Shown piece after piece: positions 41,279-49,789 of a DNA stretch of 64,000 bases. The stretch is from positions 43,287 to 107,286 of the forward strand of contig CAYZBF010000003.1 in the NCBI GenBank assembly GCA_964476585.1. Direction: 5' to 3'. The translations under genes and the position numbers were made by a program. The stretch comes from CAYZBF01 sp964476585. Its GTDB lineage: Bacteria > Hydrothermota > UBA3072. Each line of letters opens with the position of its first letter. The stretch's first letter is position 1. The notes beneath the pieces are model-generated. The model searched no databases. It worked only from the letters and a program-made list of their open reading frames with translations, and was not told where the DNA came from.

Positions 41279-41766
41279 ATGCAACGGCAGATAAGAAAAC
41301 AGACCTGGCAGGACCAGGTATTGGTGACTATAACAAGCTGGAGAAGATCCTGCCTCAGGATTATAACTCTCTGCTAACACCAAAGGAAACGATGAAGGCG
41401 CTCTTTGCAATAAAAAACTACATTGAGGAGAATCTTTGCAAGGAACTCAATCTAATGATGGTTCAGGTTCCCTTGATTGTGAATGTAGAGAGTGGCGTGA
41501 ATGACATGTTGGATCGCGATGGCTCACGTACCCCAATCCAGTTCCACTGTGCAGGAACTTTTCCCCCAGTTAAAGACAGATAAATATCCAAACCTGCCCA
41601 AGGAGCTTACTTTCCTCCATGCGGAAGATATTCTTGATATGTACCCTGATCTGCCACGTAAACAGCGGGAGACAGAAACCTTGAAGAAATATCCTGCTAT
41701 CTTAATATATGGAGTAGGTTGGCCACTCAAGGACGCTTGCTTATTCGCCATTCATCTTCCACCATA
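41279..41766 (+). pseudogene. Decayed aspartate-ammonia ligase (asnA)
   Basis: The frame from 41281 reads LFAIKNYIEENLCKELNLMM then VQVPLIV-VESGVND, the AsnA N-terminus, and ends at a stop. A second frame gives KELTFLHAEDILDMYPDLPR KQRE and ILIYGVGWPLKD, the AsnA C-terminal part. About half of the enzyme between them is missing, and the ATG after GAAGGTAA (41279) is one base out of frame. It has a deletion and at least two frameshifts. Confidence 0.8.
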
Positions 41767-41814
41767 AATTTGACCAGATTGAATGAATATATTTTGGGGA
41801 GGGCGAGGGTTTAA

Positions 41815-42306
41815 ATGAGCAAGAAAGAAAATCATAAACAAGATTTAGGTAATTTCTTTGATGAATTTCTCAAAACAGGTGATGATAGGGCAATCATCGA
41901 ATACCTTGTTTCAAATAGCAATCTTCCTGGAAGGAGAGCAAATTTGGAGTTGCCTGCAGTATTTGCTGAGCTAATTGAGGATTATTTTACAAAAGATCCT
42001 GAAAGACTGTGGAATTTATGTTTAAAATTAATCGATATCTCTCCAGATGAAGCACCAGTAGACAATCCAAAGGAATTCCCATCCCTTTGTGGAGCTTGTG
42101 CCATAGGGGCTAGTGGCTCAGTCTCTAAAGCATTTTTCCAAAAAGCATTTTCTTACTTAGAAGAATTGGCAAATGATTCAAGATGGAAAATAAGAGGATT
42201 CCTTCCAAGAGGTCCATTCATTGTAATCTTAGCAGCATCAGGATTCTTATTCCTCATATGCTGGCTTCTATCATGTAGAGTGGTGGATAAGACTCAAATT
42301 AAATGA
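41815..42306 (+). CDS. HEAT-like N-terminal domain joined to a membrane tail (probable chimera)
   Basis: A 163-residue protein. Residues 1-130 resemble the start of HEAT/DNA-alkylation-repair-like helical proteins (FCGAVG-like SLCGACAIGASG, LANDSRWKIR). In that family the text usually continues as an amphipathic EAVAM helix, but here a hydrophobic segment follows (FIVILAASGFLFLICWLL) and the protein ends. It looks like a truncated gene fused out of frame. It overlaps the next gene by 4 bases. Confidence 0.45.
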   Translation: MSKKENHKQDLGNFFDEFLKTGDDRAIIEYLVSNSNLPGRRANLELPAVFAELIEDYFTKDPERLWNLCLKLIDISPDEAPVDNPKEFPSLCGACAIGASGSVSKAFFQKAFSYLEELANDSRWKIRGFLPRGPFIVILAASGFLFLICWLLSCRVVDKTQIK

Positions 42307-42653
42307 ATCAAAAAGATATTAAATATTCACTGAACAAACAGATGACAATTGGTATTTTAACCGTTCTAGTAATAACTAATGCCAGCTGGTTCGCTATCTC
42401 AAAACACTCAGGTTCATTCGTAGGGTTAATCTTCTATGCGTTTATTGCTTTTATATGCTGGCGAAGAAAGCGTTTCCAGGCAGGCATCATTGGCGGAATA
42501 ATCGGATTAGTAATTCACATCTATGAGCTTTTATTTCAAGGTTTATCAGGATTTACAAAATTTGAATCAGGTCTATTTTTTATAAATCTGATTTTACCAA
42601 TTCTTCTAATATATTTCAGTTACAAATCTTACAAGAAATTTAGAAATATCTAA
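42303..42653 (+). CDS. Small membrane protein
   Basis: A 116-residue protein with four predicted membrane helices (IGILTVLVITNASWFAI, FVGLIFYAFIAFICW, GIIGGIIGLVIHIYELL, GLFFINLILPILLIYF) and a basic C-terminus. No family recognised. The 4-base overlap suggests translational coupling to the previous gene. Confidence 0.5.
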   Translation: MNQKDIKYSLNKQMTIGILTVLVITNASWFAISKHSGSFVGLIFYAFIAFICWRRKRFQAGIIGGIIGLVIHIYELLFQGLSGFTKFESGLFFINLILPILLIYFSYKSYKKFRNI

Positions 42654-42749
42654 TTAACAAAATTCTCTATTTTTTCTCATCCTTAATGACAGCTTGACTT
42701 TTAATGTTTCCATATTAATTTAGCTGAAGTTTAAAAGGAGGAATATAAT

Positions 42750-42905
42750 ATGTATAAAAGGCATATTTTTATAATAGTTCTCTTTATACTTGCTACTTCA
42801 AGCCTGTTAATCAATAGATGTGGTACAAAATTACCACCAGAGCAATGTACAGGGAGAAATTCGAAAATAATGCTTATAGCTTTAGATTTGAATAGTAAAA
42901 CTTAA
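42750..42905 (+). CDS. 51-residue exported peptide candidate
   Basis: An ATG follows AAAGGAGG at a good distance. The peptide has a basic start (MYKRH), a hydrophobic run (IFIIVLFILATSSLL) and INRCG, a poor lipobox, then a short polar mature part. It could be a small secreted protein. It lies 33 bp before msrAB and may share its transcript. Confidence 0.4.
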   Translation: MYKRHIFIIVLFILATSSLLINRCGTKLPPEQCTGRNSKIMLIALDLNSKT

Positions 42906-42938
42906 TTGTTTTAAATCTTCAAAAAGGAGGAGGAAGGT

Positions 42939-44051
42939 TTGAAAAATATAAAATCTAACTTTTTAATCTTACTTTTAATATCCGTAATTTTTATAAATGT
43001 TATTCCTCTTTTCGCAAAACAAGAAAAAGGAGAATCCACAATGGAAAAACAAGCTGAAGCTCTTGAAAAAGCTACATTTGCTGGCGGTTGTTTTTGGTGT
43101 ATTGAAGCAGCTTTTGAAGGATTAGAAGGTGTTTTTAAAGTCGTTTCTGGATATACAGGAGGGCATAAAGAAAATCCAACTTATGAAGGAGTGTCAACAG
43201 GTAAAACCGGGCATTATGAAGCTGTAGAGATTTTGTATGACCCATCTAAAATAACATACAAAGAACTACTTTCTATATTCTGGAAGATTATAGACCCAAC
43301 CGACCCGGAAGGTCAATTTGCTGATAAAGGTTCACAATATAGAACAGCAATCTTCTATCATAATGAAGAACAAAAACGCTTGTCTCTTGAGTCAAAAGAA
43401 GAGTTAGAGAAATCAGGAATATTCGGAAAACCCATCGTTACTGAGATTATAAAATTTATTAAATTCTATTCAGCAGAAGAATACCACCAGGATTACTACA
43501 GGAAATGTCCGGTTAGGTATAGCACATATAAATTTTCTTCAGGCAGAGAACAATTCTTAAAAAAAGTATGGGGTGAAAGCATAAAAAAGGAGGATTCTAA
43601 AAATATAACCGAATATAAAAAACCACCTAAAGAGGAACTTGAGAAAAAATTAACAGCTTTACAATATAATGTCACACAGGAAAATGGAACAGAACCCCCA
43701 TTCAACAATGAATACTGGAACAACAAGAGAGAAGGTATTTATGTTGATATAGTATCCGGAGAAGTTCTTTTTAGTTCCCTTGATAAGTTTGATTCGGGCT
43801 CTGGATGGCCAAGTTTTACGAAACCTCTTGAAGAAGAAAACATTATTGCAAATATGGACACAACCTATGAAATGAAACGGGTAGAAGTAAGAAGCAAACA
43901 TGCTGATTCTCACCTCGGGCATCTTTTTGAAGATGGAGTGGAGCCTACTGGACTCCGTTATTGTATAAATTCAGCTGCTCTTCGTTTTATCCTAAAGGAA
44001 GATTTAGAAAAAGAAGGATATGGAGAATATAAGAAACTCTTTATGAAATGA
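42939..44051 (+). CDS. msrAB: Fused methionine sulfoxide reductase MsrA-MsrB, exported
   Basis: A 370-residue fusion with a signal peptide (1-27), an MsrA domain (about 45-205; catalytic GGCFWCIEAAF) and an MsrB domain (about 230-365; SGSGWPSFTKP and the catalytic Cys in GLRYCINSAALRF). The CxxC zinc pairs of many MsrBs are absent. It repairs oxidised methionine in periplasmic proteins. Start TTG at 42939 set by AAAGGAGGAGG. It is followed 15 bp later by an SDR gene. Confidence 0.92.
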   Translation: MKNIKSNFLILLLISVIFINVIPLFAKQEKGESTMEKQAEALEKATFAGGCFWCIEAAFEGLEGVFKVVSGYTGGHKENPTYEGVSTGKTGHYEAVEILYDPSKITYKELLSIFWKIIDPTDPEGQFADKGSQYRTAIFYHNEEQKRLSLESKEELEKSGIFGKPIVTEIIKFIKFYSAEEYHQDYYRKCPVRYSTYKFSSGREQFLKKVWGESIKKEDSKNITEYKKPPKEELEKKLTALQYNVTQENGTEPPFNNEYWNNKREGIYVDIVSGEVLFSSLDKFDSGSGWPSFTKPLEEENIIANMDTTYEMKRVEVRSKHADSHLGHLFEDGVEPTGLRYCINSAALRFILKEDLEKEGYGEYKKLFMK

Positions 44052-44066
44052 AATAAGGAGGTAAAA

Positions 44067-44855
44067 ATGGAAATAAAACTTGATGGAAAATTAGCTTTTA
44101 TCACTGCTTCTTCAAAAGGAATAGGTTTCGGTGTTGCAAAAGTTTTAGCAAAATCTGGAGCAGATGTAATTCTACTCTCAAGAAATGAAGAAAACCTAAA
44201 GAAAGCTCAAAGTATGATTGAAAAGGACACTGGAATCAAACCTCGTTATGTTGTTGGTGATTTATCAAAGCGTGATGATTTGAAAAGAATAGTAAAAGAG
44301 ATTAAAAACACAGGTGATCTTGATATTTTCTTCTTTTCTACAGGTGGACCAAAAGCTGGTTTTTTTATGGAAAAAAGCATGGAAGAATGGGAGGAAGCTG
44401 TTAACCTATTGCTTTACTCCGCTGTGTTTTTAAGTAAAGAATTCCTACCAGAAATGAAAGAAAAGAAATGGGGAAGGATTATATATTCTACCAGTGTTGC
44501 AATAAAAGAGCCAATTCCAAACATAGCTTTAAGTAATGTAGTCAGGATTTCAATGGCTGGGTTAGTAAGAACTCTGGCAAAGGAAGTGGGAGAGCATAAG
44601 GTTACTGTAAATGGTATAATGCCAGGTATAATAAAAACAGATAGAATGATTCAATTATCTAAAGATAAAGCAGATAGGGAGGGAATAACTACTGAAGAAG
44701 CCCTGGGTGATTATGTAAAACCAATCCCATTAGGTAGATTAGGAAATCCCGAGGAAATAGGATATATGGTTGCATTTTTGGCAAGTGAATATGCATCATA
44801 CATAAATGGTGCAATGATACCTGTGGATGGGGGACGACTCAATTCAGTCTTCTAA
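44067..44855 (+). CDS. Short-chain dehydrogenase-like protein lacking the Tyr-Lys pair
   Basis: A 262-residue Rossmann protein of the SDR family with TASSKGIGFGVAKVLA and STGGPKAG. It ends in the usual SEYASYINGAMIPVDGGR. The catalytic YxxxK is replaced by LSNVVR (in NIALSNVVRISMAG), as in one known SDR branch annotated as 3-oxoacyl-ACP reductase. Activity is therefore uncertain. Ribosome binding site AAGGAGG; same transcript as msrAB is likely. Confidence 0.8.
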   Translation: MEIKLDGKLAFITASSKGIGFGVAKVLAKSGADVILLSRNEENLKKAQSMIEKDTGIKPRYVVGDLSKRDDLKRIVKEIKNTGDLDIFFFSTGGPKAGFFMEKSMEEWEEAVNLLLYSAVFLSKEFLPEMKEKKWGRIIYSTSVAIKEPIPNIALSNVVRISMAGLVRTLAKEVGEHKVTVNGIMPGIIKTDRMIQLSKDKADREGITTEEALGDYVKPIPLGRLGNPEEIGYMVAFLASEYASYINGAMIPVDGGRLNSVF

Positions 44856-44959
44856 TATAAAAATATTCGACTTATTCTGTATATAAATATTTATACGAAA
44901 TTCTTCCCTTTAGCAGTAAAGACGTTATATTTATTTTATGCCTAAAGAAGGTTTATATT

Positions 44960-45691
44960 ATGCATGCAAATTTCACAATAGCAGTTTGTGATATACTTGG
45001 ATTCAAAAACCTTGTGAATAATACACCACTAAAGAAGGTTGTAAACGATGCCTTAGGTTGGTTTCAAAAATCACTTTGTCATTCTATATATAAAAATAAT
45101 TTCCCGGATGATATCCCATCTTTAAAAGAACTCCAAAATCAAAGTAATTTAGGTGTGGCTTGGTTTTCAGACACTGTTCTACTTTATACAAAAAAAGACA
45201 CAAACGAATGTTTGCAAGCATTATTATCAACACTCGGTTGGTTATTATTTGAAACAATAATTGAGGGTACTACAAGAATTAGATGTGGCATTTCTTATGG
45301 TAAAGCATATATAAATTCTGAAAATTCTATTTATTTGGGAACTCCCATTGTTGACGCATATCTTCTTGAAAAAAAGCAAAAGTGGTCTGGAGGGGCTTTT
45401 ACAGTTGATGGCTTAAAACGTCTGCCAGATATAGCTAAGAGTGGCAAATATGTATATGAATGGTATATTACACCCTACAAGGTTCCTTTAAAGGATCAAA
45501 ATTTCGACACTTTTGCCATTGATTGGACATTAAGTTTTCACACCCCTGGTCCAAATTTTCTTCAGTGGTCAGAAGAATCTCAAGAGCCAAAACCAGACGA
45601 TTGGGAAAAGCACCCAGATATTTGTGAAAAATGGAAAAACACTAAAGAATTCCATGATAGAGTATGCCATTTCTGCAAGAAAGATGAATAA
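44960..45691 (+). CDS. Stand-alone class III nucleotidyl cyclase-like protein
   Basis: A 243-residue protein whose pattern resembles a degenerate class III cyclase: FTIAVCDILGFKNLV, then VAWFSDTVLLYTK, then IRCGISYGKAYI and IYLGTPIVDAYLLEK. The Asp in CDILGFK could be a metal ligand, but the second ligand is not clear. The C-terminus has CHFCKK. I cannot name a product nucleotide. No recognisable effector gene is next to it, so a signalling or defence role is only a guess. Confidence 0.55.
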   Translation: MHANFTIAVCDILGFKNLVNNTPLKKVVNDALGWFQKSLCHSIYKNNFPDDIPSLKELQNQSNLGVAWFSDTVLLYTKKDTNECLQALLSTLGWLLFETIIEGTTRIRCGISYGKAYINSENSIYLGTPIVDAYLLEKKQKWSGGAFTVDGLKRLPDIAKSGKYVYEWYITPYKVPLKDQNFDTFAIDWTLSFHTPGPNFLQWSEESQEPKPDDWEKHPDICEKWKNTKEFHDRVCHFCKKDE

Positions 45692-45701
45692 ACTTCCAAA
45701 A

Positions 45702-45788
45702 ATGTATACTAAACTCGTATCTTGGTGGCCAATTCTTTCAGCTCCTCCCGATTATGAAGAAGCAGAAAATATCTTCAAAAATGGCTAA
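45702..45788 (+). pseudogene. N-terminal fragment of a SAM methyltransferase
   Basis: Twenty-eight codons from ATG: MYTKLVSWWPILSAPPDYEE then AENIF, a standard beginning of class I methyltransferases (WWP-LS-P-DY-EEA), ending at TAA. It runs into the next gene in another frame, marking a recombination junction. Confidence 0.6.
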
Positions 45789-46428
45789 AGAAGATTTTGA
45801 TTTTGAAAAATATTGGTTAGCTAAATTCTCTAATTTTTTAGGAAAAATAGCAGGCAAAAATATTCAAAATAAAATAATGAAAGGAAGTGAAGGACTTTCT
45901 GATAATTCAAATCGTGAAGAAGTAGTTAAATGGTCTAAAAAGGCAATTGAAAAATTGGATTCTCTTGTAGATGAGGAGACGCGAATAGAGATAATGACTA
46001 ACTGTGCCTGTCAGTCCCCAAAATCTGATTTACAGGAGATAAGGGAAAAATATGAGGAGGCTAAAGATATTGATTTAGTTCATCAAAAGCTATTAGAAAA
46101 ATTCATATCATTTCTAAAAGATCCTTTAAAATTAGATGACGAGCTTATTAAAGATATAATAAACCGTGGATGGGGTTTGGCCGGAGTTAAGAAAGGAAAT
46201 ACGATTATTACCACAAAGATTCCTAAGAGTGACTATCCTACCCAATATATGAAAGAGAAGGATCCAGAAAAAAAACGAGCATTATATTGTCATTGCCCGA
46301 GAATTCGAGATGTATTAAAAACGCCCGATATAAAAATATCTCCACCCTATTGCTCTTGCGGGGCTGGGTTTTATAAAGGTATATGGGAAGAAATTCTAAT
46401 CGGCTCTCGGATTCACTCTGTGGAATAG
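45781..46428 (+). CDS. DUF6144-like cysteine-rich protein, 3'-truncated
   Basis: The frame is open from 45754, but family resemblance begins near MAKEDFDFEKYW, so ATG 45781 is given (215 residues). TNCACQSPKSDL near residue 80, RGWGLAGVKKGNTI and the CHCPRIRDVLK...PPYCSCGAGFYKGIWEEIL block mark a cysteine-rich family (probably DUF6144) of unknown function. After WEEIL the text changes to IGSRIHSVE and stops inside a palindromic repeat, so the last 30 or so residues seem lost. Confidence 0.5.
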   Translation: MAKEDFDFEKYWLAKFSNFLGKIAGKNIQNKIMKGSEGLSDNSNREEVVKWSKKAIEKLDSLVDEETRIEIMTNCACQSPKSDLQEIREKYEEAKDIDLVHQKLLEKFISFLKDPLKLDDELIKDIINRGWGLAGVKKGNTIITTKIPKSDYPTQYMKEKDPEKKRALYCHCPRIRDVLKTPDIKISPPYCSCGAGFYKGIWEEILIGSRIHSVE

Positions 46429-46489
46429 GGTGCATTGAAGCCAGCGCCCTTATTCCACAGGGCAAGCTCCCGTGAGATTAAAATCTCAC
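46418..46489. repeat. Palindromic repeat P1 (GTGGAATAG family) with a second hairpin
   Basis: Arms CTGTGGAATA (46418-46427) and TATTCCACAG (46451-46460) surround GGGTGCATTGAAGCCAGCGC. Then GCAAGCTCCC leads to a perfect hairpin GTGAGATT-AA-AATCTCAC (46472-46489). Related copies lie at 49566-49789. P1 supplies the end of the truncated gene before it. Confidence 0.7.
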
Positions 46490-46620
46490 AAAGTTGGCCG
46501 TTCCTCCTCCGAGACGCTTTGCTTAACAGGAAGGTCCGTAATAATTATGCTAAACTCCCTCATGGACCTTTTTCGAATGTGCCATTTATTCACAGTAATC
46601 ATATTTACCTGGAAGGTGGC

Positions 46621-46648
46621 TTGACTTTTGATTTCTATATTATATACA
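46621..46648 (+). promoter_or_regulatory. Promoter of glnS
   Basis: TTGACT (46621-46626), a 16-nt spacer and TATACA (46643-46648). The leader ends with TTGGAGGAGAA before the ATG at 46682. Confidence 0.6.
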
Positions 46649-46681
46649 TAACTCAAATGAGTGTATAATGTTGGAGGAGAA

Positions 46682-48382
46682 ATGAGTAAGAACGATTTAA
46701 CTCGACCATCTAATTTTATTAAAGAGATTATCAGCGAAGACTTAAAGACAAATAGATATGATGGAAAAGTTCATACACGGTTTCCACCAGAACCGAATGG
46801 CTATCTACATATTGGTCATGCGAAGGCCATCTGTATTAATTTCGTTATTGCAGAGGAATACAACGGTCCTTGCAATCTTCGATTCGATGATACAAATCCG
46901 ATGAAAGAAGAACAAGAATATATAGATTCCATTAAAGAGGATATAAGATGGCTTGGATTTGATTGGGAAGATAGAGAGTATTATGCATCCGACTATTTTG
47001 AAAAACTCTATGAGTATGCTATTAAATTAATCAAAAAGGGTAAAGCGTATGTCTGTGATTTGAGTGCAGATGAAATAAGAGAAACCCGTGGAACATTAAC
47101 TAAACCTGGTAGAAATAGCCCTTATCGTAATCGTTCTGTTGAAGAAAATCTTGATTTATTCGAACGTATGCGCGCTGGTGAGTTTCCTGATGGTTCTAGA
47201 ACTCTCCGTGCAAAGATTGATATGTCCTCTGGAAATATAAATATGCGGGATCCAGTTATGTATAGAATACTTAGAGCAACACATCCCAGGACAGGGGATA
47301 AGTGGTGTATTTATCCAACTTATGATTTTACCCACGGTCAGTCCGATTCCATTGAAGGAATAACGCATTCTTTATGTTCAATTGAATTCGAGGACCATCG
47401 TCCTTTATATGATTGGTTTTTAGATGAGCTGGAAATACACCATCCAAGACAAATTGAATTTGCGCGTCTATATCTAAATTACACAATCTTAAGAAAACGT
47501 AAACTTATTAAATTAGTAGAGGGTGGATCTGTAAATGGATGGGATGACCCGAGAATGTTAACACTATCAGGTCTCAGAAGACGTGGGTATACACCTGAAT
47601 CAATTAGAGATTTCTGTGAGCGAATTGGAGTAGCAAAAAGTGAAAGTGTTGTTGATATTGCATTTCTTGAACACTGTCTCCGCGACGATTTAAACAAACG
47701 TGCACAGAGGTATTTGGCTGTGTTACATCCGCTTCGCGTTGTAATCGAAAACTATCCTGAGGATAAAGTAGAAGAACTGGACGCAATAAACAATCCAGAA
47801 GACCTCAGTATGGGAACAAGGAAGATTCCATTTTCAAGGGTTATTTATATTGAACAGGATGATTTTCGAGAGGAGCCTCCAAAGAAATTTTATCGTTTGG
47901 CTCCAGGTCGTGAGGTAAGACTTCGATATGCTTATTTTATAAAATGTGTTGATGTAATAAAGGATGAAAAAGGTAATGTAGTCGAACTACGCTGCACTTA
48001 TGATCCGAAGACAAGAGGTGGCGATGCCCCAGATGGTAGAAAACCAAAAACTACACTACACTGGGTAACAATTGACCACTCTATTAGAGCTGAGGTTAGA
48101 CTATATGACCGACTCTTCACAAAAGTAAATCCAGATGATGTTGAAGAGGGTAAAGATTTCACATCAAATATAAATCCGAATTCCTTAGAGATAATAACTC
48201 CGTGTTACGTTGAGCCAACTCTAAAAGATGCAGAACCAGGTGACAGATTCCAGTTTGAAAGATTGGGCTATTTCTGTGTCGACCCTGACTCAACTAACTT
48301 GAAACTTGTATTTAATAGAACTGTTCCACTAAAAGATACCTGGGCAAAGATCGAAAAAGCACAAAGAAAAGAGTTGGAATAG
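46682..48382 (+). CDS. glnS: Glutaminyl-tRNA synthetase
   Basis: A 566-residue class I synthetase. It shows FPPEPNGYLHIGHAKAI (HIGH site), RFDDTNP, GWDDPRMLTLSGLRRRGYTP and a full anticodon-binding beta-barrel C-terminus (ITPCYVEPTLKDAEPGDRFQ). The KMSKS-equivalent, usually (V/M)SKRKL, reads LRKRKL, with Arg in the Ser place. ATG 46682 is chosen from TTGGAGGAG. A bacterium with GlnRS does not need GatCAB for Gln-tRNA. Confidence 0.93.
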   Translation: MSKNDLTRPSNFIKEIISEDLKTNRYDGKVHTRFPPEPNGYLHIGHAKAICINFVIAEEYNGPCNLRFDDTNPMKEEQEYIDSIKEDIRWLGFDWEDREYYASDYFEKLYEYAIKLIKKGKAYVCDLSADEIRETRGTLTKPGRNSPYRNRSVEENLDLFERMRAGEFPDGSRTLRAKIDMSSGNINMRDPVMYRILRATHPRTGDKWCIYPTYDFTHGQSDSIEGITHSLCSIEFEDHRPLYDWFLDELEIHHPRQIEFARLYLNYTILRKRKLIKLVEGGSVNGWDDPRMLTLSGLRRRGYTPESIRDFCERIGVAKSESVVDIAFLEHCLRDDLNKRAQRYLAVLHPLRVVIENYPEDKVEELDAINNPEDLSMGTRKIPFSRVIYIEQDDFREEPPKKFYRLAPGREVRLRYAYFIKCVDVIKDEKGNVVELRCTYDPKTRGGDAPDGRKPKTTLHWVTIDHSIRAEVRLYDRLFTKVNPDDVEEGKDFTSNINPNSLEIITPCYVEPTLKDAEPGDRFQFERLGYFCVDPDSTNLKLVFNRTVPLKDTWAKIEKAQRKELE

Positions 48383-48419
48383 TAATATATAGAATGATAC
48401 AGTAGTATATATAGAAACA

Positions 48420-48929
48420 ATGTTTTTTATCTGGTTTGGAGTTTGCTTTGTATGTTATATAATACGGACAGTATTCAATGTTCTAAAATATAAAAGGAGC
48501 CCATTAGCAGAAAACAAGAAAATTGTAACTTCAATATTCATTGCTATGGGCATTCTCTGGTTTTCATGGTTTCAGATGTGTTTTATAGATCCGATTAAAC
48601 TTAACATTCCTAATGGGATTAGATATATTGGTCTTTTATTATTTTTAATAGGGGTTTTTCTCTTTATCTTCTCACATATAAAGCTAAAAGGATTTGAAGA
48701 TAAGGGTGAGTTGATTAAAGGGGGTATCTATTCAAAAATTAGGAATCCAATGTATTTAGGGTTCATAATATGGATTATTGGTTTTCCGATATTCACAAAA
48801 AGTCTTATTACACTTGCCTCTTCTGCTATATGGATATCACATATTATTTATTGGAAGGTATTAGAAGAAAAGGAGTTAGAGGAGAAATACGAGAAGTATG
48901 CGGAATATAAAAAGAAGATATGGTTTTAG
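48420..48929 (+). CDS. Isoprenylcysteine carboxyl methyltransferase-family membrane protein
   Basis: A 169-residue protein with four to five membrane helices and the ICMT/phospholipid methyltransferase-like C-terminus: GGIYSKIRNPMYLGFI followed by EEKELEEKYEKYAEYKKK (SAM-binding region). Bacterial members methylate unknown substrates, possibly lipids. It starts 37 bp after glnS. Confidence 0.75.
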   Translation: MFFIWFGVCFVCYIIRTVFNVLKYKRSPLAENKKIVTSIFIAMGILWFSWFQMCFIDPIKLNIPNGIRYIGLLLFLIGVFLFIFSHIKLKGFEDKGELIKGGIYSKIRNPMYLGFIIWIIGFPIFTKSLITLASSAIWISHIIYWKVLEEKELEEKYEKYAEYKKKIWF

Positions 48930-48986
48930 TGTTGTTCAGAAATTCAGATACGTTCAGGACTTTAAACCGAACTGCTATAGCTGAAT

Positions 48987-49400
48987 ATGGAAATAATAAG
49001 GAAAGCAACAATAACTGATTTAGAAACAATCACTGAAATATATAATGATGCAATAATTAATACAGTTGCAACTTTTGATACCCAACCAAAAACATTGAAA
49101 GAGCAGAAGGAATGGTTTAGAAGTCATGACTCCAAGCATCCAATATTAGTTTTAGAAGAAGGTCCCAATATCCTGGGATGGGCATCTTTAAGTGAATGGT
49201 CAGATAGATGTGCATATTCTCTTACAGCAGAAATTTCATTATATATAAAGAAGGAATTTAGAGGAAAAGGATTTGGGAAAAGACTTTTAGAAGCTATTCT
49301 CCAAGAAGGCAGAGAGGTTGGACTCCACACTGTAATAGCAAGAATCGCAGAAGGTAATGAAATCAGTGTTCATCTTTTTGAGTCTTTTGGATTTAAGCAT
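48987..49400 (+). CDS. GNAT acetyltransferase (phosphinothricin acetyltransferase-like), cut by the assembly gap
   Basis: At least 138 residues before the N run. The beginning IIRKATITDLETITEIYNDA and the acetyl-CoA site KEFRGKGFGKRLLEA match the Pat-like GNATs that acylate small amines. ESFGFKH at the gap edge is near the normal C-terminus, so only 20-30 residues are lost. Sequence at 48942-48965 resembles half an attC-like site. Confidence 0.75.
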
Positions 49401-49410
49401 NNNNNNNNNN
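49401..49410. other. Assembly gap (10 N)
   Basis: Ten undetermined bases join two contigs, so distance and even adjacency across this point are not certain. Confidence 0.99.
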
Positions 49411-49565
49411 GCTCCTACTTCATCAGTATGACATCTCAAACACTCAAAAGTTATATCACAATTAGAGACTGTCCCAAAGTTGTATGATACATTACAAGGC
49501 CAAATCTTATTTCAAACCTTAATGCTCGGTAATATCATTCAGAAATCGCAGTCAATTTCACCCAG

Positions 49566-49789
49566 CTCGCCCTGTGGAATAGATATCTCTACCTGCTGTT
49601 CTTCTATTCCATTGGGCGAGGAAATTGCTGCTCCCGCTCTCGGACCTGTCCCGTGGAATAGAGTGCTTTGAAGCAAAACTTATTATTCCACGGGATGAAC
49701 TCCCCTTGTTTTCCAAAGAAAACAAGGAACCATGCCCGCCTGCCCCATATAATAGAGAGCAACGAAGTGAATTTCTTATTACACGGGGC
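49566..49789. repeat. Tandem palindromic repeats P2, P3, P4 (GTGGAATAG family)
   Basis: P2 (49566-49620): CTCGCCCTGTGGAATAG pairs with CTATTCCATTGGGCGAG. P3 (49649-49695): TCCCGTGGAATA pairs with TATTCCACGGGA. P4 (49742-49789): GCCCCATATAATAG pairs with TTATTACACGGGGC. A perfect hairpin, CCTTGTTTTC/GAAAACAAGG (49704-49727), lies between P3 and P4. P3 and P4 loops share a GAG-GC--GAAG core with P1. The stretch 49411-50200 has no convincing gene; ORFs here are by-products of the repeats. Confidence 0.75.

Noticed and set aside
44960..46428. A cyclase-effector (Pycsar/CBASS-like) defence pair
   Set aside because: The second gene is a truncated cysteine-rich protein without membrane, TIR or nuclease features; pairing is not supported.
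49566..49789. Possible CRISPR array
   Set aside because: Repeat copies vary in length and sequence, are palindromic themselves and have no uniform spacers; no cas genes are near.
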